From positions 2,170,001-2,234,000 of the forward strand of contig NZ_CP047200.1 in the NCBI RefSeq assembly GCF_030408675.1: a stretch of DNA of 64,000 nucleotides, written 5' to 3'. The notes beneath the pieces were generated by a model. That model had not been told where the DNA came from. It saw only the letters and a program-made list of their open reading frames with translations, and did no database searches. The DNA is from Corynebacterium durum. GTDB taxonomy: Bacteria; Actinomycetota; Actinomycetes; Mycobacteriales; Mycobacteriaceae. Of the stretch, positions 20,112 to 29,563 are shown in pieces. Positions within the stretch are counted from its first letter, which is position 1; each line of letters opens with the position of its first letter. Both the position numbers and the translations under genes were made by a program.

Positions 20112-22727
20112 ATGACGTCCCTCAATCTAACCCGGGTCGAAGCCGCAGAACGGGCCCGTATGCTCAGCGTCCAGCGCTACGACATTGCGCTGGACCTCAC
20201 CCACGGCGACAAGGAATTCGGGTCCATCACCACGGTGAAATTCACCGTCAAGGAACCCTGCGACACGTTCATTGATCTGCGGGCCGCGCGCGTTCGGGAA
20301 GTCATCCTTGATGGTAACGACATCACCGAAGGTGCCATCACCCTGGACGAGAAAGGATACGACCCAACCCACGGCGTGGCGCTGCGCGACCTTACCACTG
20401 GCGAACACACTCTCCGCATCACTGCGGACTGCGAGTACTCGCGCACTGGTCAGGGGCTGCACCGCTTTGTTGACCCGGCTGACGGGGAGACCTACCTGTA
20501 CACCCAGTTTGAAACCGCCGACGCCAAGCGTGTGTTTGCCTGCTTTGACCAGCCGGATCTGAAGGCACGATACAAACTGACTGTGCGCACGCCAGACAAC
20601 TGGAAGGTTATTTCCAACGCGGAGCAGGACGTTCAAAAAACCGCCGACGGTGAGGTCCATATTTCCCGCATTGACTATCCCTTATCCACCTACCTGGTTG
20701 CGCTGTGCGCTGGGCCTTACCACGAGGTGCGGAGTAGTTGGACGGGCACGCTGACCCGGCACCCGGAAACCCCTGAGGATCAGCCCGACACGATCACCGC
20801 GCCGTTTGGCCTGTACTGCCGCGCATCCCTGGCACCACATCTTGATGCGGAACGCATCTTCGAGCAAACCAAGCAGGGTTTTGACTGGTACCATCGCAAC
20901 TTTGGCATGGCCTATCCCTTTGGCAAATACGATCAGGTATTCTGCCCCGAATACAACATGGGGGCCATGGAAAACGCAGGGTGCGTGACATTCCGCGACG
21001 AGTACATATTCACCTCCAAGGTGACGCGTTACCTCTATGAACGCCGCTGTGACACGATTCTGCACGAACTGGCGCACATGTGGTTCGGCGACCTGGTCAC
21101 CATGGAATGGTGGGGCGATTTGTGGCTGAACGAGTCCTTCGCCACCTGGGCAGCGGCGATCTCCCAGGCGGAAGAGACGGAATTTGATACCGCCTGGGTC
21201 ACCTTCGCAAACATTGAAAAGTCCTGGGCCTACCGGCAAGACCAACTTCCCTCCACGCACCCGGTGTTCACGGACGCCTCGGACGTGGAGACGGTGGAGC
21301 AGAACTTTGACGGCATTACCTATGCAAAGGGGGCATCGATACTCAAGCAGTTGCAAGCATATGTGGGTCGCGACGCCTTCCTGGCCGGCGTGAGGCGGCA
21401 TTTTGCGAACCACGCGTTCGGCAACGCCACTTTTGACGACCTGCTGGCTGCGCTGGCGGAGGCATCCGGCCGTGATCTGCTGGGGTGGGCTGATCAGTGG
21501 CTAAAGACCACCGGTATCAACACCATCCGCCCGCGTTTCACTGTGCAAAACGGCAGTTATCTCACCTTCGAGGTGGAGCAACTGGGTGCCGCGCCCGGCG
21601 CAGGTGAGCTGCGCGACCACCGCATCGCCGTGGGCTTGTATTCGGTGGTGCCGGACACGGGCAAGGTGGTGCGTACCCACCGCGTGGAGCTGGACCTGTC
21701 GGGGGCCTCCACTCCGGTTCCTGAGTTGGTGGAGATACCCGTGGCGGACCTGGTGCTGGTCAACGACGATGACCTCACCTACTGTCTGATGGGTTTGGAC
21801 CAGGATTCCCTGCACTTTATCACTCACCACATCGCTGATATTGAGGACCCGATGGCGCGTTCTCTGTGCTGGTCGGCGGCGTGGCAGATGACCCGAAACG
21901 GCGAAATGAAGGCACGCGACTTCCTGACCCTAGTCGCCCAAGGTGCCGCCACAGAAACCGAGATTGGTGTGCTGGAGCTGATTCTGGCGCAGGCCCGCGA
22001 GGCACTGGCCAGCTACGCCGATCCGGATTGGACTGAGGCCACCGGCCGAAAACTGCTTGTTGACGCCCTGCTTCACGGCGCGCGCTCGTCCGCTCCCGGT
22101 TCCGACTACCAGCTGGCCTTTGTGAAAGCGCTGGCACGGACCCGGCAAACTGAGGACAGCATCGCGTTTTTCACCTCCATCCTCGCCGATGAGCCACCAG
22201 CTGAGGGCTTGGTTATGGATACGGAACTCCGCTGGGCGGCATTGTCCATCCTGGTTGGCGCCAATGCCGTTACTGAGGTGGAGGCGGCGATTCAAGAGGA
22301 ATTGGGTCGCGATAGCTCCGCCACCAGCCATAACTATGCCCAACGCACTCGTGCTGCGGTGAATACCCCTGAAGCAAAGCAGGCCGTGTTTGCGGAGTTG
22401 ACGGACGTGAGCAGCACCTTGTCCAACCTGGATCGTCGCCACAAGCTGGACGGCTTTACCTATCCGGGTTCCGCACCGTCGCTCACCGACCTTGGTCCGC
22501 GCTACTTCGAGGTCGCGGCGGACCTGTGGCGTGGATTCTCCTCTGAGGTGGCACTGCAGGTACTCACGGGCCTCTACCCCACCTGGGACATTTCGGAGGA
22601 CAGCATTGCCGCCGCCGATGTGCTGCTCACGCAGGATGATCTTCCCGCAGGGCTGGCGCGCGTGGTGGTGGAGAATCAGGACCGCGTGAAGCGTGCGCTG
22701 CGCAACCAGCGCTTTGATGCCGCATAG
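20112..22727 (+). CDS. pepN: Aminopeptidase N (M1 family)
   Basis: Zinc exopeptidase removing N-terminal residues from peptides in the cytoplasm. 871 residues from ATG 20112, which has AGAAAGG 5 bases upstream; an in-frame ATG at 20088 would add 8 residues without a ribosome binding site. GAMEN is at 284-288, the zinc motif HELAH at 318-322, and the third ligand Glu341 in NESFA. The long helical C-terminal domain is of the ERAP1-like type. Convergent with the hydrolase gene downstream. Confidence 0.96.
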   Translation: MTSLNLTRVEAAERARMLSVQRYDIALDLTHGDKEFGSITTVKFTVKEPCDTFIDLRAARVREVILDGNDITEGAITLDEKGYDPTHGVALRDLTTGEHTLRITADCEYSRTGQGLHRFVDPADGETYLYTQFETADAKRVFACFDQPDLKARYKLTVRTPDNWKVISNAEQDVQKTADGEVHISRIDYPLSTYLVALCAGPYHEVRSSWTGTLTRHPETPEDQPDTITAPFGLYCRASLAPHLDAERIFEQTKQGFDWYHRNFGMAYPFGKYDQVFCPEYNMGAMENAGCVTFRDEYIFTSKVTRYLYERRCDTILHELAHMWFGDLVTMEWWGDLWLNESFATWAAAISQAEETEFDTAWVTFANIEKSWAYRQDQLPSTHPVFTDASDVETVEQNFDGITYAKGASILKQLQAYVGRDAFLAGVRRHFANHAFGNATFDDLLAALAEASGRDLLGWADQWLKTTGINTIRPRFTVQNGSYLTFEVEQLGAAPGAGELRDHRIAVGLYSVVPDTGKVVRTHRVELDLSGASTPVPELVEIPVADLVLVNDDDLTYCLMGLDQDSLHFITHHIADIEDPMARSLCWSAAWQMTRNGEMKARDFLTLVAQGAATETEIGVLELILAQAREALASYADPDWTEATGRKLLVDALLHGARSSAPGSDYQLAFVKALARTRQTEDSIAFFTSILADEPPAEGLVMDTELRWAALSILVGANAVTEVEAAIQEELGRDSSATSHNYAQRTRAAVNTPEAKQAVFAELTDVSSTLSNLDRRHKLDGFTYPGSAPSLTDLGPRYFEVAADLWRGFSSEVALQVLTGLYPTWDISEDSIAAADVLLTQDDLPAGLARVVVENQDRVKRALRNQRFDAA

Positions 22728-22753
22728 TTGATAAGCGCACAGTATGCCTCTCC

Positions 22754-23809
22754 TTACTGTGCTTCTGACTGCGCTTCGTGCCAGTCAACAATGTGCCGCA
22801 TGATCACCTTGTCAGAGTCCTGATGAGCGTGCTTGTTGGCGTCCTCGTTGCCGCCCAGGTCAAGGCCAGCGATGTAGCGTGGGCCGCCAAGTGCGTGCCC
22901 GGCCCCTGGATAGGTGAAGCTTTCGACGGTGCCGGATCCATCGGGGCGTCGTGACGCGTGATCGGCAATGATGGAGGCCGCGCCTGCGGAATCCCACATC
23001 CTGTCATCCTCGCCTGCCAGCAGCAGGATATTTCCCTTGAAGTTTTCCACCTTGATGCGGGCGGTTTCACGGTCCGACTCGGATGCCTTATTCAGGCTGG
23101 CGTCGTACATGGCCCGGAAGGAGGTGGGAAACCCCAGGAGGCTACCGCCGATGGTGCGCATCATGATGGTGGCATCAGCGGCAAACGGAACATACGGCAC
23201 GGGCTCGCCCCGCCACCTCCACGAGGAATGCGGGCTGCGGTCCGATGAGGAGGTGTTGTCAAGCCCGTTGAAGCTGTAGGCGCTGGGTGCAACCGCGATC
23301 ACATTGTCGATCTCCGGGTAGCGGGCCGCCAGGTTCAGCGCCAGTTCCGCGCCTTTCGACGCCCCGCGCACCGTGATCGGGTGTGGGGCCTCAGGCAGGA
23401 CTTCCTCAATGAACTCCAAGGGCACCTCCATGAGGGCGCTCTGCTGACCGTCCTGGCCGAAGAAAAACAGCGAATACACCTCCACGCCACTACGGGCGAG
23501 TTCTGCGGCGTCCCCGAAGTCCGAACTTCCCTCTGAACCGCCAAAGACAATCACGCTGCCCGCTTTGGTCCGGTGCGTGGGCACAAGGTGAAAGCCGCGC
23601 ACATAGGTACGGTCATAACGGGACACTGTGACGCCCTCGACAGTGGTGTTGTAGGTTGCTGGATCGGCGAGACTGGCGGCATCATCGGACGACATCGAGC
23701 CGTACGTGTGAATGTTGTAGGCACGCAAGCCGAACACCATGGCAATAATCACACAAAGGACACCTAGAAAAACAAGTAGTTTACGTTTTCGTCCAATTTT
23801 CCTCGACAT
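22754..23809 (-). CDS. Alpha/beta hydrolase, BAAT/acyl-CoA thioesterase C-terminal type, membrane-anchored
   Basis: 351 residues from ATG 23809, chosen because GAAGGG lies 8 bases upstream. Residues ~11-27 form a membrane anchor after a basic N-terminus. The catalytic domain has the nucleophile Ser151 in RGASKGAELALN, Asp in GEDDRMWDS and His in YPGAGHALGG, the pattern of the BAAT C-terminal family (acyl transfer/thioester hydrolysis). Because the active domain would face outward, a role on cell-envelope lipids is possible but not shown. Monocistronic. Confidence 0.8.
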   Translation of the reverse strand: MSRKIGRKRKLLVFLGVLCVIIAMVFGLRAYNIHTYGSMSSDDAASLADPATYNTTVEGVTVSRYDRTYVRGFHLVPTHRTKAGSVIVFGGSEGSSDFGDAAELARSGVEVYSLFFFGQDGQQSALMEVPLEFIEEVLPEAPHPITVRGASKGAELALNLAARYPEIDNVIAVAPSAYSFNGLDNTSSSDRSPHSSWRWRGEPVPYVPFAADATIMMRTIGGSLLGFPTSFRAMYDASLNKASESDRETARIKVENFKGNILLLAGEDDRMWDSAGAASIIADHASRRPDGSGTVESFTYPGAGHALGGPRYIAGLDLGGNEDANKHAHQDSDKVIMRHIVDWHEAQSEAQ

Positions 23810-24354
23810 CACAACACCCTTCTGCATCACCGCGCACTGTGGCGTACCCTGGTGAATCCAGCATACGACCTTGACACAGCGGCAATGTGAAAAACGAATA
23901 GGGAAAAATCGATACAGGAAAGAAAAATCGATACAGGAAAGCAGTATCAGTCAGGCAAGTAGACTCTCAGGCAGTTCGGGGCAAGAAATCGAGTCGACCT
24001 GCATCGTCTTTGATAAAAGGTCACACTTAGCAAATAAAATGACAACTTTTTAATAAACTTTTGCTTGGTTACCCAGGGTAAACCTTCTAAAATTTTCATC
24101 ATGAGCACCCCGCATCGCGCAACAGCTACAGCATTCCTGTGCGCGCCTACTGCCTTCGCGGTGCAACAGACTCCATTTCCCACACTCAGCGCACAATGGA
24201 CGTTAAAACAACGACCTCCCGTATTCCGTGCATTCTTAACTCCACATAACACTTCAAGCCCCGCCCCCTTTCGCCCCATTCCTGTCGCGTTTTATGCTCG
24301 CATTGTTCTTCGTACTGTCCCCAGTACAAGGCGTGAAGAGAAAGTAGTCCCCTT
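23810..24354. other. Intergenic region with a tandem 19-bp repeat
   Basis: No supported gene. A 19-bp unit (AAAAATCGATACAGGAAAG) is directly duplicated at 23904-23922 and 23923-23941. An inverted repeat GGTTACCC-AGGGTAAACC lies at about 24067-24085 and could be an operator. Confidence 0.5.
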
Positions 24355-24903
24355 ATGAACACCACACTCCGCGTAGGCGCAGCACTTGTAGCAGCGTCTG
24401 TCCTTGTTATTGGCTTGGGCGCCTGCTCCTCCAACGGCAACAACACAGCTTCCAGTAGCGTCACCGTCATGCCACTGCCCAGCGACGATGGGACCAGCGG
24501 CATTCCCACCTCAACGGTCACCCCCACGGCCTCCACAGAGCCAAACACTACCGCCGCACTGCTAGAGATTCAGATTGCGGGCAACCAGCTAAAAGATGCC
24601 TTCGGCCCGGTGATATGCGTTGATGAGGACGCAGACGGCGACCTTGATGTTGATGCGGGCGTCGACAAGATCAGTGGCGAGCTAGAGATGGACATAACCT
24701 CGCCAGACAACAACCCCCGCCTGGATGAACTCCACATTGAGACCCCCAGTGTGAACATCAAGATTGACGACGATGTCCCTGGTTCAATTGAGCACACAAA
24801 AGTAACACATGAGGGCAATACCTGGATAGTAGAGGGGACAGGTTTTTATGAAGCTGATCACAGTCGAACTGATAGTATCTTCGTGAAGGCAACCTGCCCA
24901 TAG
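24355..24903 (+). CDS. Putative lipoprotein
   Basis: 182 residues. The signal MNTTLRVGAALVAASVLVIGLGAC ends in a lipobox (LGAC), followed by a Ser/Thr/Pro-rich linker (about 25-60). The remaining ~120 residues are rich in Asp and beta-like (DEDADGDLDVDAGVDKISGELEMDI), and Cys residues near 84 and 181 could form a disulfide. No family recognised. It stands alone between long intergenic stretches. Confidence 0.7.
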   Translation: MNTTLRVGAALVAASVLVIGLGACSSNGNNTASSSVTVMPLPSDDGTSGIPTSTVTPTASTEPNTTAALLEIQIAGNQLKDAFGPVICVDEDADGDLDVDAGVDKISGELEMDITSPDNNPRLDELHIETPSVNIKIDDDVPGSIEHTKVTHEGNTWIVEGTGFYEADHSRTDSIFVKATCP

Positions 24904-25125
24904 TTCACATGTCCACTACCCCCGTTGGACTTTTTCACTGATTTCATTGACGCACCGCACACTTATGGGAGGTTTTCTGACCGATAACGCCCGAAGACCT
25001 CCGGCGTGTACCCCCAAATTTGCAAGCAGAAACACTATAGTCATACCAGTCCTGTACTGGGATGATGAAAATTTTTCACGTATGAATTAACGAGCCGCCT
25101 ACCCTCTAGATTATTACTGGAATAC

Positions 25126-25512
25126 ATGGATGACATTCGCCGGTTCCTCCCCCTGGTCGGAACCTTAGTAGCGCTGATCGGGCTTGCCATCGCCGGCGCA
25201 GCGCTTACTAACAACAAGCAGATACCGCGCGTGGACCCCTCGCCGGTAGTTTTGCATACCCAGATCCAGAAGTCGTCTGAAGGTGCCACCCCATCCACCA
25301 CACCCGGGGAACCACAAAGCTCGGAAGTGCATTCGCAACCGCCTGTGGAGGCCGACACCGCGCAAAGCCCCGCAGCGAACCAAAACCCCGCCCCACCACC
25401 ACCGCCCGCACTGCAACTCCCTGGCATCCCCCCGGTCGTACTGCCCGTTGTCCCACAGGTACCGCTCAACTATCAGCCGCTTGACGTCATTGGTGACGTC
25501 CTTGGCAACTAG
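25126..25512 (+). CDS. Small membrane-anchored proline-rich protein
   Basis: 128 residues: one N-terminal membrane helix (FLPLVGTLVALIGLAIAGAAL, about 7-27), then a Pro/Ala/Ser/Gln-rich low-complexity region that becomes PNPAPPPPP, and a hydrophobic Pro/Val end. Function unknown. It ends 25 bases before the sensor kinase gene and is probably in the same transcript, so it may act as an accessory envelope component of that two-component system; that link is inference. Confidence 0.6.
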   Translation: MDDIRRFLPLVGTLVALIGLAIAGAALTNNKQIPRVDPSPVVLHTQIQKSSEGATPSTTPGEPQSSEVHSQPPVEADTAQSPAANQNPAPPPPPALQLPGIPPVVLPVVPQVPLNYQPLDVIGDVLGN

Positions 25513-25537
25513 CGCAGCGGGGGCTTGAGGTACGACC

Positions 25538-27043
25538 ATGAAGCACCAAACTTCCGCCCGCTGGCGTATTTCCTACTGGATTATCGCCACGGTGTTGTTG
25601 GCGTTGCTTGCCGTCATTTTGACCACACGAACGTTCCTGTTTTCGCGCATTGAAGAGGACGCGAACGCAACGGTAGAGCAGGAGGTTTCGGAGTTTCGGG
25701 CATTCGTGGAAAGCGGCACAGACCCCCAAACGGCGGCGCCGTTTACGACGTCCCGGCGCATGATGGAGGTGTATCTGTCCCGCCAGATTGTGTCCAACAA
25801 TCAGGCTATTTTCGGCATGGTGGACGGTCAGCTGATCCAGATGGATTTATCGGGCAACAGTGGGTCGCATGTGCGTGAGGTGCAGTCCAACAGCCCGCTG
25901 GTGAGTAGTGTGTTGCAGTCGGACAATCCTTCAGGCGTCTACAAGGATAGTGAGCTGGGCCAGGTGCATTGGGGACGGGTGGCGGTGACGACCTCTGGCC
26001 CACATGGCCAGCCGGAAAGCCATCAGGACCAAGGGCAGTTTAAGTACCAGGGCTCGGAAAGCGTGTTTGTGGTGGCGGTGTTTACCGAACCATCACGGTC
26101 CGAGGTTTCTGGGCAGATGGGGTCGATTGCGCTGGTGGGAGCCGGTGGTTTGGCCGTGACGTCGTTTATCGCGTGGCTGGTGGCAGGTCAGATTCTCGCA
26201 CCGTTGCGTGATTTACGCCGGGTGGCGGCAAGTATTACTGATTCGGATTTGTCGCAGCGCGTTCCCGTGGTGGGGCATGACGAAATCGCGCAGTTGGCGC
26301 AAACGTTTAACGGCATGCTGGATCGCTTGGAGCGCTCTTACCGCGACCAGCGGCAGTTTGTGGACGACGCGGGCCATGAGCTGCGCACCCCCATTACGGT
26401 GATCCGGGGCCAGCTGGAACTACTCAACGACGCGAGCTACGAGGAACGGGAACGATCCATTTCCCTGACCATCGACGAGCTGGACCGCATGGCGCGCATT
26501 GTTAATGATTTGCTCACCCTGGCCATTGCCGACTCCGCCGATTTTGTGCACCCCACCATGGTGGATGCCGCCGAGTTGACCATCGATATTGAGGATAAAA
26601 CACATGTGATGGCAACGCGCACTATCCGCTTAACTGCGGTGGCGGAAGGCATGGTGTATGTGGATGAGCAACGCATCACACAGGCAATGTTGGAACTTTT
26701 TAATAATGCTATTCGCCACACCACAGATAACGACGCCATTGAGATTGGTAGTGCGTTTATTGGCCAAGGTGAGAACCGCATTTTACGCCTGTGGATTAGA
26801 GATTTTGGCCCCGGTATTCCGGCCGACGTTCTTCCGGGGCTATTTGAACGTTTTAGTCGCGGACGTGGCTCCATTAAACGGCATAATGGGGCAGGATTAG
26901 GTTTGTCTATCGTTCGGGCCATTGCGGATGCGCATGATGGTTCTGCGTGGGTGGAATCTTCTGAGGGCTACGGCGCGACATTTGGGCTTGATTTGCCGGC
27001 TGGTCGTCCATACGACGGGGATGACCAGGGCACAGTGAGTTAA
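25538..27043 (+). CDS. Two-component sensor histidine kinase
   Basis: 501 residues. Membrane helices at about 11-33 and 188-212 flank a ~150-residue extracytoplasmic sensor domain. Then a HAMP linker (SDLSQRVPVVGHDEIAQLAQTFN), the dimerisation/phospho-acceptor box with His280 in DDAGHELRTP, and an ATPase domain with ELFNNAIRH, RDFGPGIPADVL and GAGLGLSIV. All catalytic boxes are intact. The response regulator follows 33 bases downstream. The signal is unknown; the carrier and glycerate kinase downstream suggest an organic acid. Confidence 0.93.
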   Translation: MKHQTSARWRISYWIIATVLLALLAVILTTRTFLFSRIEEDANATVEQEVSEFRAFVESGTDPQTAAPFTTSRRMMEVYLSRQIVSNNQAIFGMVDGQLIQMDLSGNSGSHVREVQSNSPLVSSVLQSDNPSGVYKDSELGQVHWGRVAVTTSGPHGQPESHQDQGQFKYQGSESVFVVAVFTEPSRSEVSGQMGSIALVGAGGLAVTSFIAWLVAGQILAPLRDLRRVAASITDSDLSQRVPVVGHDEIAQLAQTFNGMLDRLERSYRDQRQFVDDAGHELRTPITVIRGQLELLNDASYEERERSISLTIDELDRMARIVNDLLTLAIADSADFVHPTMVDAAELTIDIEDKTHVMATRTIRLTAVAEGMVYVDEQRITQAMLELFNNAIRHTTDNDAIEIGSAFIGQGENRILRLWIRDFGPGIPADVLPGLFERFSRGRGSIKRHNGAGLGLSIVRAIADAHDGSAWVESSEGYGATFGLDLPAGRPYDGDDQGTVS

Positions 27044-27076
27044 TTGGGATGGGTTGATCATGAAGGAGACGAGACT

Positions 27077-27736
27077 ATGAGTCGTATTTTGATCGCTGAG
27101 GATGACAGAGGCATCGCGGACTTCATTGACCGCGGACTCACCGCAGCGGGCTACACCTGCGACATTGCAGAAAACGGGGTTGATGCCTTTAATCTCGCGC
27201 GCACCGGCGCCTTTGACCTCATGGTCCTTGATCTGGGCCTGCCTGAGATTGATGGGGTCGAGGTGCTGCGGCAGCTTCGTGCTGTGCAGGAGATACTCCC
27301 AGTGATCGTATTGACGGCTAGGACCAACATTGAGGACCGGGTGCGCACCCTAGAGGGTGGGGCAAATGACTACATGCCTAAGCCGTTCCAATTTGCGGAA
27401 CTTTTGGCCCGCATTCGTTTGCGCCTCATGGATCGTTCCGAAGGTGATTCCTCCCACATTCTAACTCGCGATGATTTAACCCTGGATCTACGGACTCAAC
27501 GGGTCAAAGTGGGGGGTAAATGGCGGGATGTTTCTCGCCGTGAAATGGGTTTATTAGAAACTCTGATGAGAAACCCAGGTGAGGTGATGTCACGCGCTCA
27601 ACTCTTGAGCAAAGTGTGGGGCATGGATTTTGATCCTGGCTCAAATGTTGTTGACGTGTATATTCGAACATTACGAAAGAAGATTGGTTCAGAAAGAGTA
27701 GAAACAGTTCGTGGTGCCGGTTACCGATTGAGGTGA
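27077..27736 (+). CDS. OmpR-family response regulator
   Basis: 219 residues from ATG 27077, preceded by GAAGGAG; an upstream ATG at 27044 has no such site. Receiver domain with Asp9/Asp10, phospho-acceptor Asp52 (LMVLDLGLP) and Lys in YMPKPFQ, followed by a winged-helix DNA-binding domain (about 125-218, ending VETVRGAGYRLR). Cognate of the kinase just upstream. Confidence 0.95.
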   Translation: MSRILIAEDDRGIADFIDRGLTAAGYTCDIAENGVDAFNLARTGAFDLMVLDLGLPEIDGVEVLRQLRAVQEILPVIVLTARTNIEDRVRTLEGGANDYMPKPFQFAELLARIRLRLMDRSEGDSSHILTRDDLTLDLRTQRVKVGGKWRDVSRREMGLLETLMRNPGEVMSRAQLLSKVWGMDFDPGSNVVDVYIRTLRKKIGSERVETVRGAGYRLR

Positions 27737-27742
27737 TTTTCT

Positions 27743-29515
27743 TTGCATGAATCCGCTGAACGCCGAAGCGGCCAGACAGCCGACCATCCTGACGACGCCC
27801 CGCGTCCCACATCCCCGTCGCCCGCACCGACCGCACAGTACGAATCGGTGCTGTACGACTCACCGCAGTTATCGCGCGGGCGACACCGCGCCCCAGAGAC
27901 GGAGGCGGAGGAAGAGGATCTTAACGACTTCCCGAGCGCGACCCAGGCCAGCGACAGGCAAGCGGATACACCAGATGATGCCTCCCACTACGCCACTACT
28001 CCCCCATCGGTACACACCTCCAAGCGGTTGGACCAGGAGCTGGGTTCGCGACGCTTCGCATGGGGGAGAGAGGCGTTTCACGAGTACGTACTGCGCAAAG
28101 ATCGCATCGCCCCCATCGTGTCGGCCCTACTGCTGGCCTTGGTACTGTGGCAGCTGCCTGATTCCCTCCCACGGGACGCTCGCACCACATTCGCGGTGTT
28201 CGGGGTGGCGGTGTGGTTTTGGGTATTTTCCTCCATTGACGACACCTACGTTGCCCTAGGTGGCTCCAGTATCTTGGTGCTCACGGGCGTCATCACAGTC
28301 GACGAGTTTTTCGGCCCGCTGGGCGACACAACAACGTGGCTGCTCATCGGCGCTTTCATCATTTCGACAGGTGTGGCCACATCCGGCTTGGCCATGCGTG
28401 GAGCGGTCATCGTCACAGCCGGGACGAAGAACCCGCGCATGCTGGTGCACGCGGTGACACTGGCCACCGTGTGCACGGTGTTTGCAGTGCCCGCAACGGC
28501 TGGGCGAGCGGCGCTGTTGGTGCCGGTGTTCGTCGCCTTGGGCAGGGTCCTTAAAGCCCAACATTCGTGGCTGGTGGTCACGCTAAGCTTGTTGTTCCCG
28601 TCGGTGATTCTGCTTTCGGCGGTGGGTTCGCTCATCGGTGCGGGCGCGCACCTGATTACTGACCAGATTCTGCAGGACAACAACCTGAAATCAATCGGGT
28701 TTGCCAGCTGGCTGATTGCCGGTTTGCCTTTGGCTATAGTCACCTCGCACCTGGCCGCGGAGGTGATTTTGTTCGCGACGTCGTCAAGCAGGCAGCGGGG
28801 CGAGAAGCTGGATCTCAGCCTGGAATCCCTTGCGGAGCATGCGGGCGGGGTACACAAGATCAAAGGTCCACTGTCGCAGTCGGAATCACGGTCGCTGCTG
28901 GTGTTGTGCCTGGCGGTGCTGCTGTGGAGTACGGAGTCGCTGCACGGCATCCACCCGGCCCTAGTGGCGCTGCTTGGCGGCCTTGTGGTGGTGGCACCTG
29001 GGTTTGGGCTGATCTCGCTGGATGATGCCATCAAGAAGGTGCCGTGGACGCTGCTGCTGTTCATGGCCGCCACCCTGGCCATGAGCCATGCGCTCACCAA
29101 CTCGGGTGCCGCGCGATACGTGGCGGAGCACACTCTCAACGCGGGATCTGGGACGGCGCGGGCGGTGTTTGTGCTGCTCATCATCGTGCTGTCGACGCTG
29201 GCGCATATTCTCATCCAGTCCCGGTCGGCACGGTCGGCGGTGCTCATCCCCATGATCGTCATGCTCGCCCCCACGGTGGGCGTGAACCCGGTGGCTGCGG
29301 CGTTCATCTCCACCGCCGCCGCAGGCTTCTGCCATACCCTGCCCGCCTCCGCAAAGCCGCTGGCCATGTTCAGCACCATCAAGGAAGACATTCCGGTGTT
29401 TACCAACCAGCAGCTCCTGCGCGTGTCCATGCTGCTACTGCCAGTGCACATCGTGAGCATCATTATCTTCTCTTTCTGGATCTGGCCTCACCTCGGGCTT
29501 CCGCTATACCTCTAA
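27743..29515 (+). CDS. SLC13/DASS-family anion carrier
   Basis: 590 residues starting with TTG at 27743, 6 bases after the response regulator stop. The first ~115 residues are a hydrophilic, charged extension unusual for the family. About a dozen membrane helices follow. The family regions are visible: a first substrate loop around FFGPLGDTTTWLLIGAFIIS and the end motif NPVAAAFISTAAAGFCHTLPASAKPLAMF. The family moves di- and tricarboxylates or sulfate, often with sodium. The glycerate kinase directly downstream suggests an organic acid substrate such as glycerate or tartrate (inference). Confidence 0.88.
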   Translation: MHESAERRSGQTADHPDDAPRPTSPSPAPTAQYESVLYDSPQLSRGRHRAPETEAEEEDLNDFPSATQASDRQADTPDDASHYATTPPSVHTSKRLDQELGSRRFAWGREAFHEYVLRKDRIAPIVSALLLALVLWQLPDSLPRDARTTFAVFGVAVWFWVFSSIDDTYVALGGSSILVLTGVITVDEFFGPLGDTTTWLLIGAFIISTGVATSGLAMRGAVIVTAGTKNPRMLVHAVTLATVCTVFAVPATAGRAALLVPVFVALGRVLKAQHSWLVVTLSLLFPSVILLSAVGSLIGAGAHLITDQILQDNNLKSIGFASWLIAGLPLAIVTSHLAAEVILFATSSSRQRGEKLDLSLESLAEHAGGVHKIKGPLSQSESRSLLVLCLAVLLWSTESLHGIHPALVALLGGLVVVAPGFGLISLDDAIKKVPWTLLLFMAATLAMSHALTNSGAARYVAEHTLNAGSGTARAVFVLLIIVLSTLAHILIQSRSARSAVLIPMIVMLAPTVGVNPVAAAFISTAAAGFCHTLPASAKPLAMFSTIKEDIPVFTNQQLLRVSMLLLPVHIVSIIIFSFWIWPHLGLPLYL

Positions 29516-29563
29516 ATGCCACCTGTACCTATGCACGGCACAGACTCCACGAAAGGATCCATC

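Noticed and set aside
22737..22762. 8-bp inverted repeat GCACAGTA/TACTGTGC at the convergent pepN/hydrolase ends
   Set aside because: Short stem, no T-run and overlaps the hydrolase stop; too weak to call a terminator.
24065..24358. 97-codon open frame before the lipoprotein gene
   Set aside because: No signal, no family match, irregular composition; it overlaps an operator-like inverted repeat and ends within the next gene's start.
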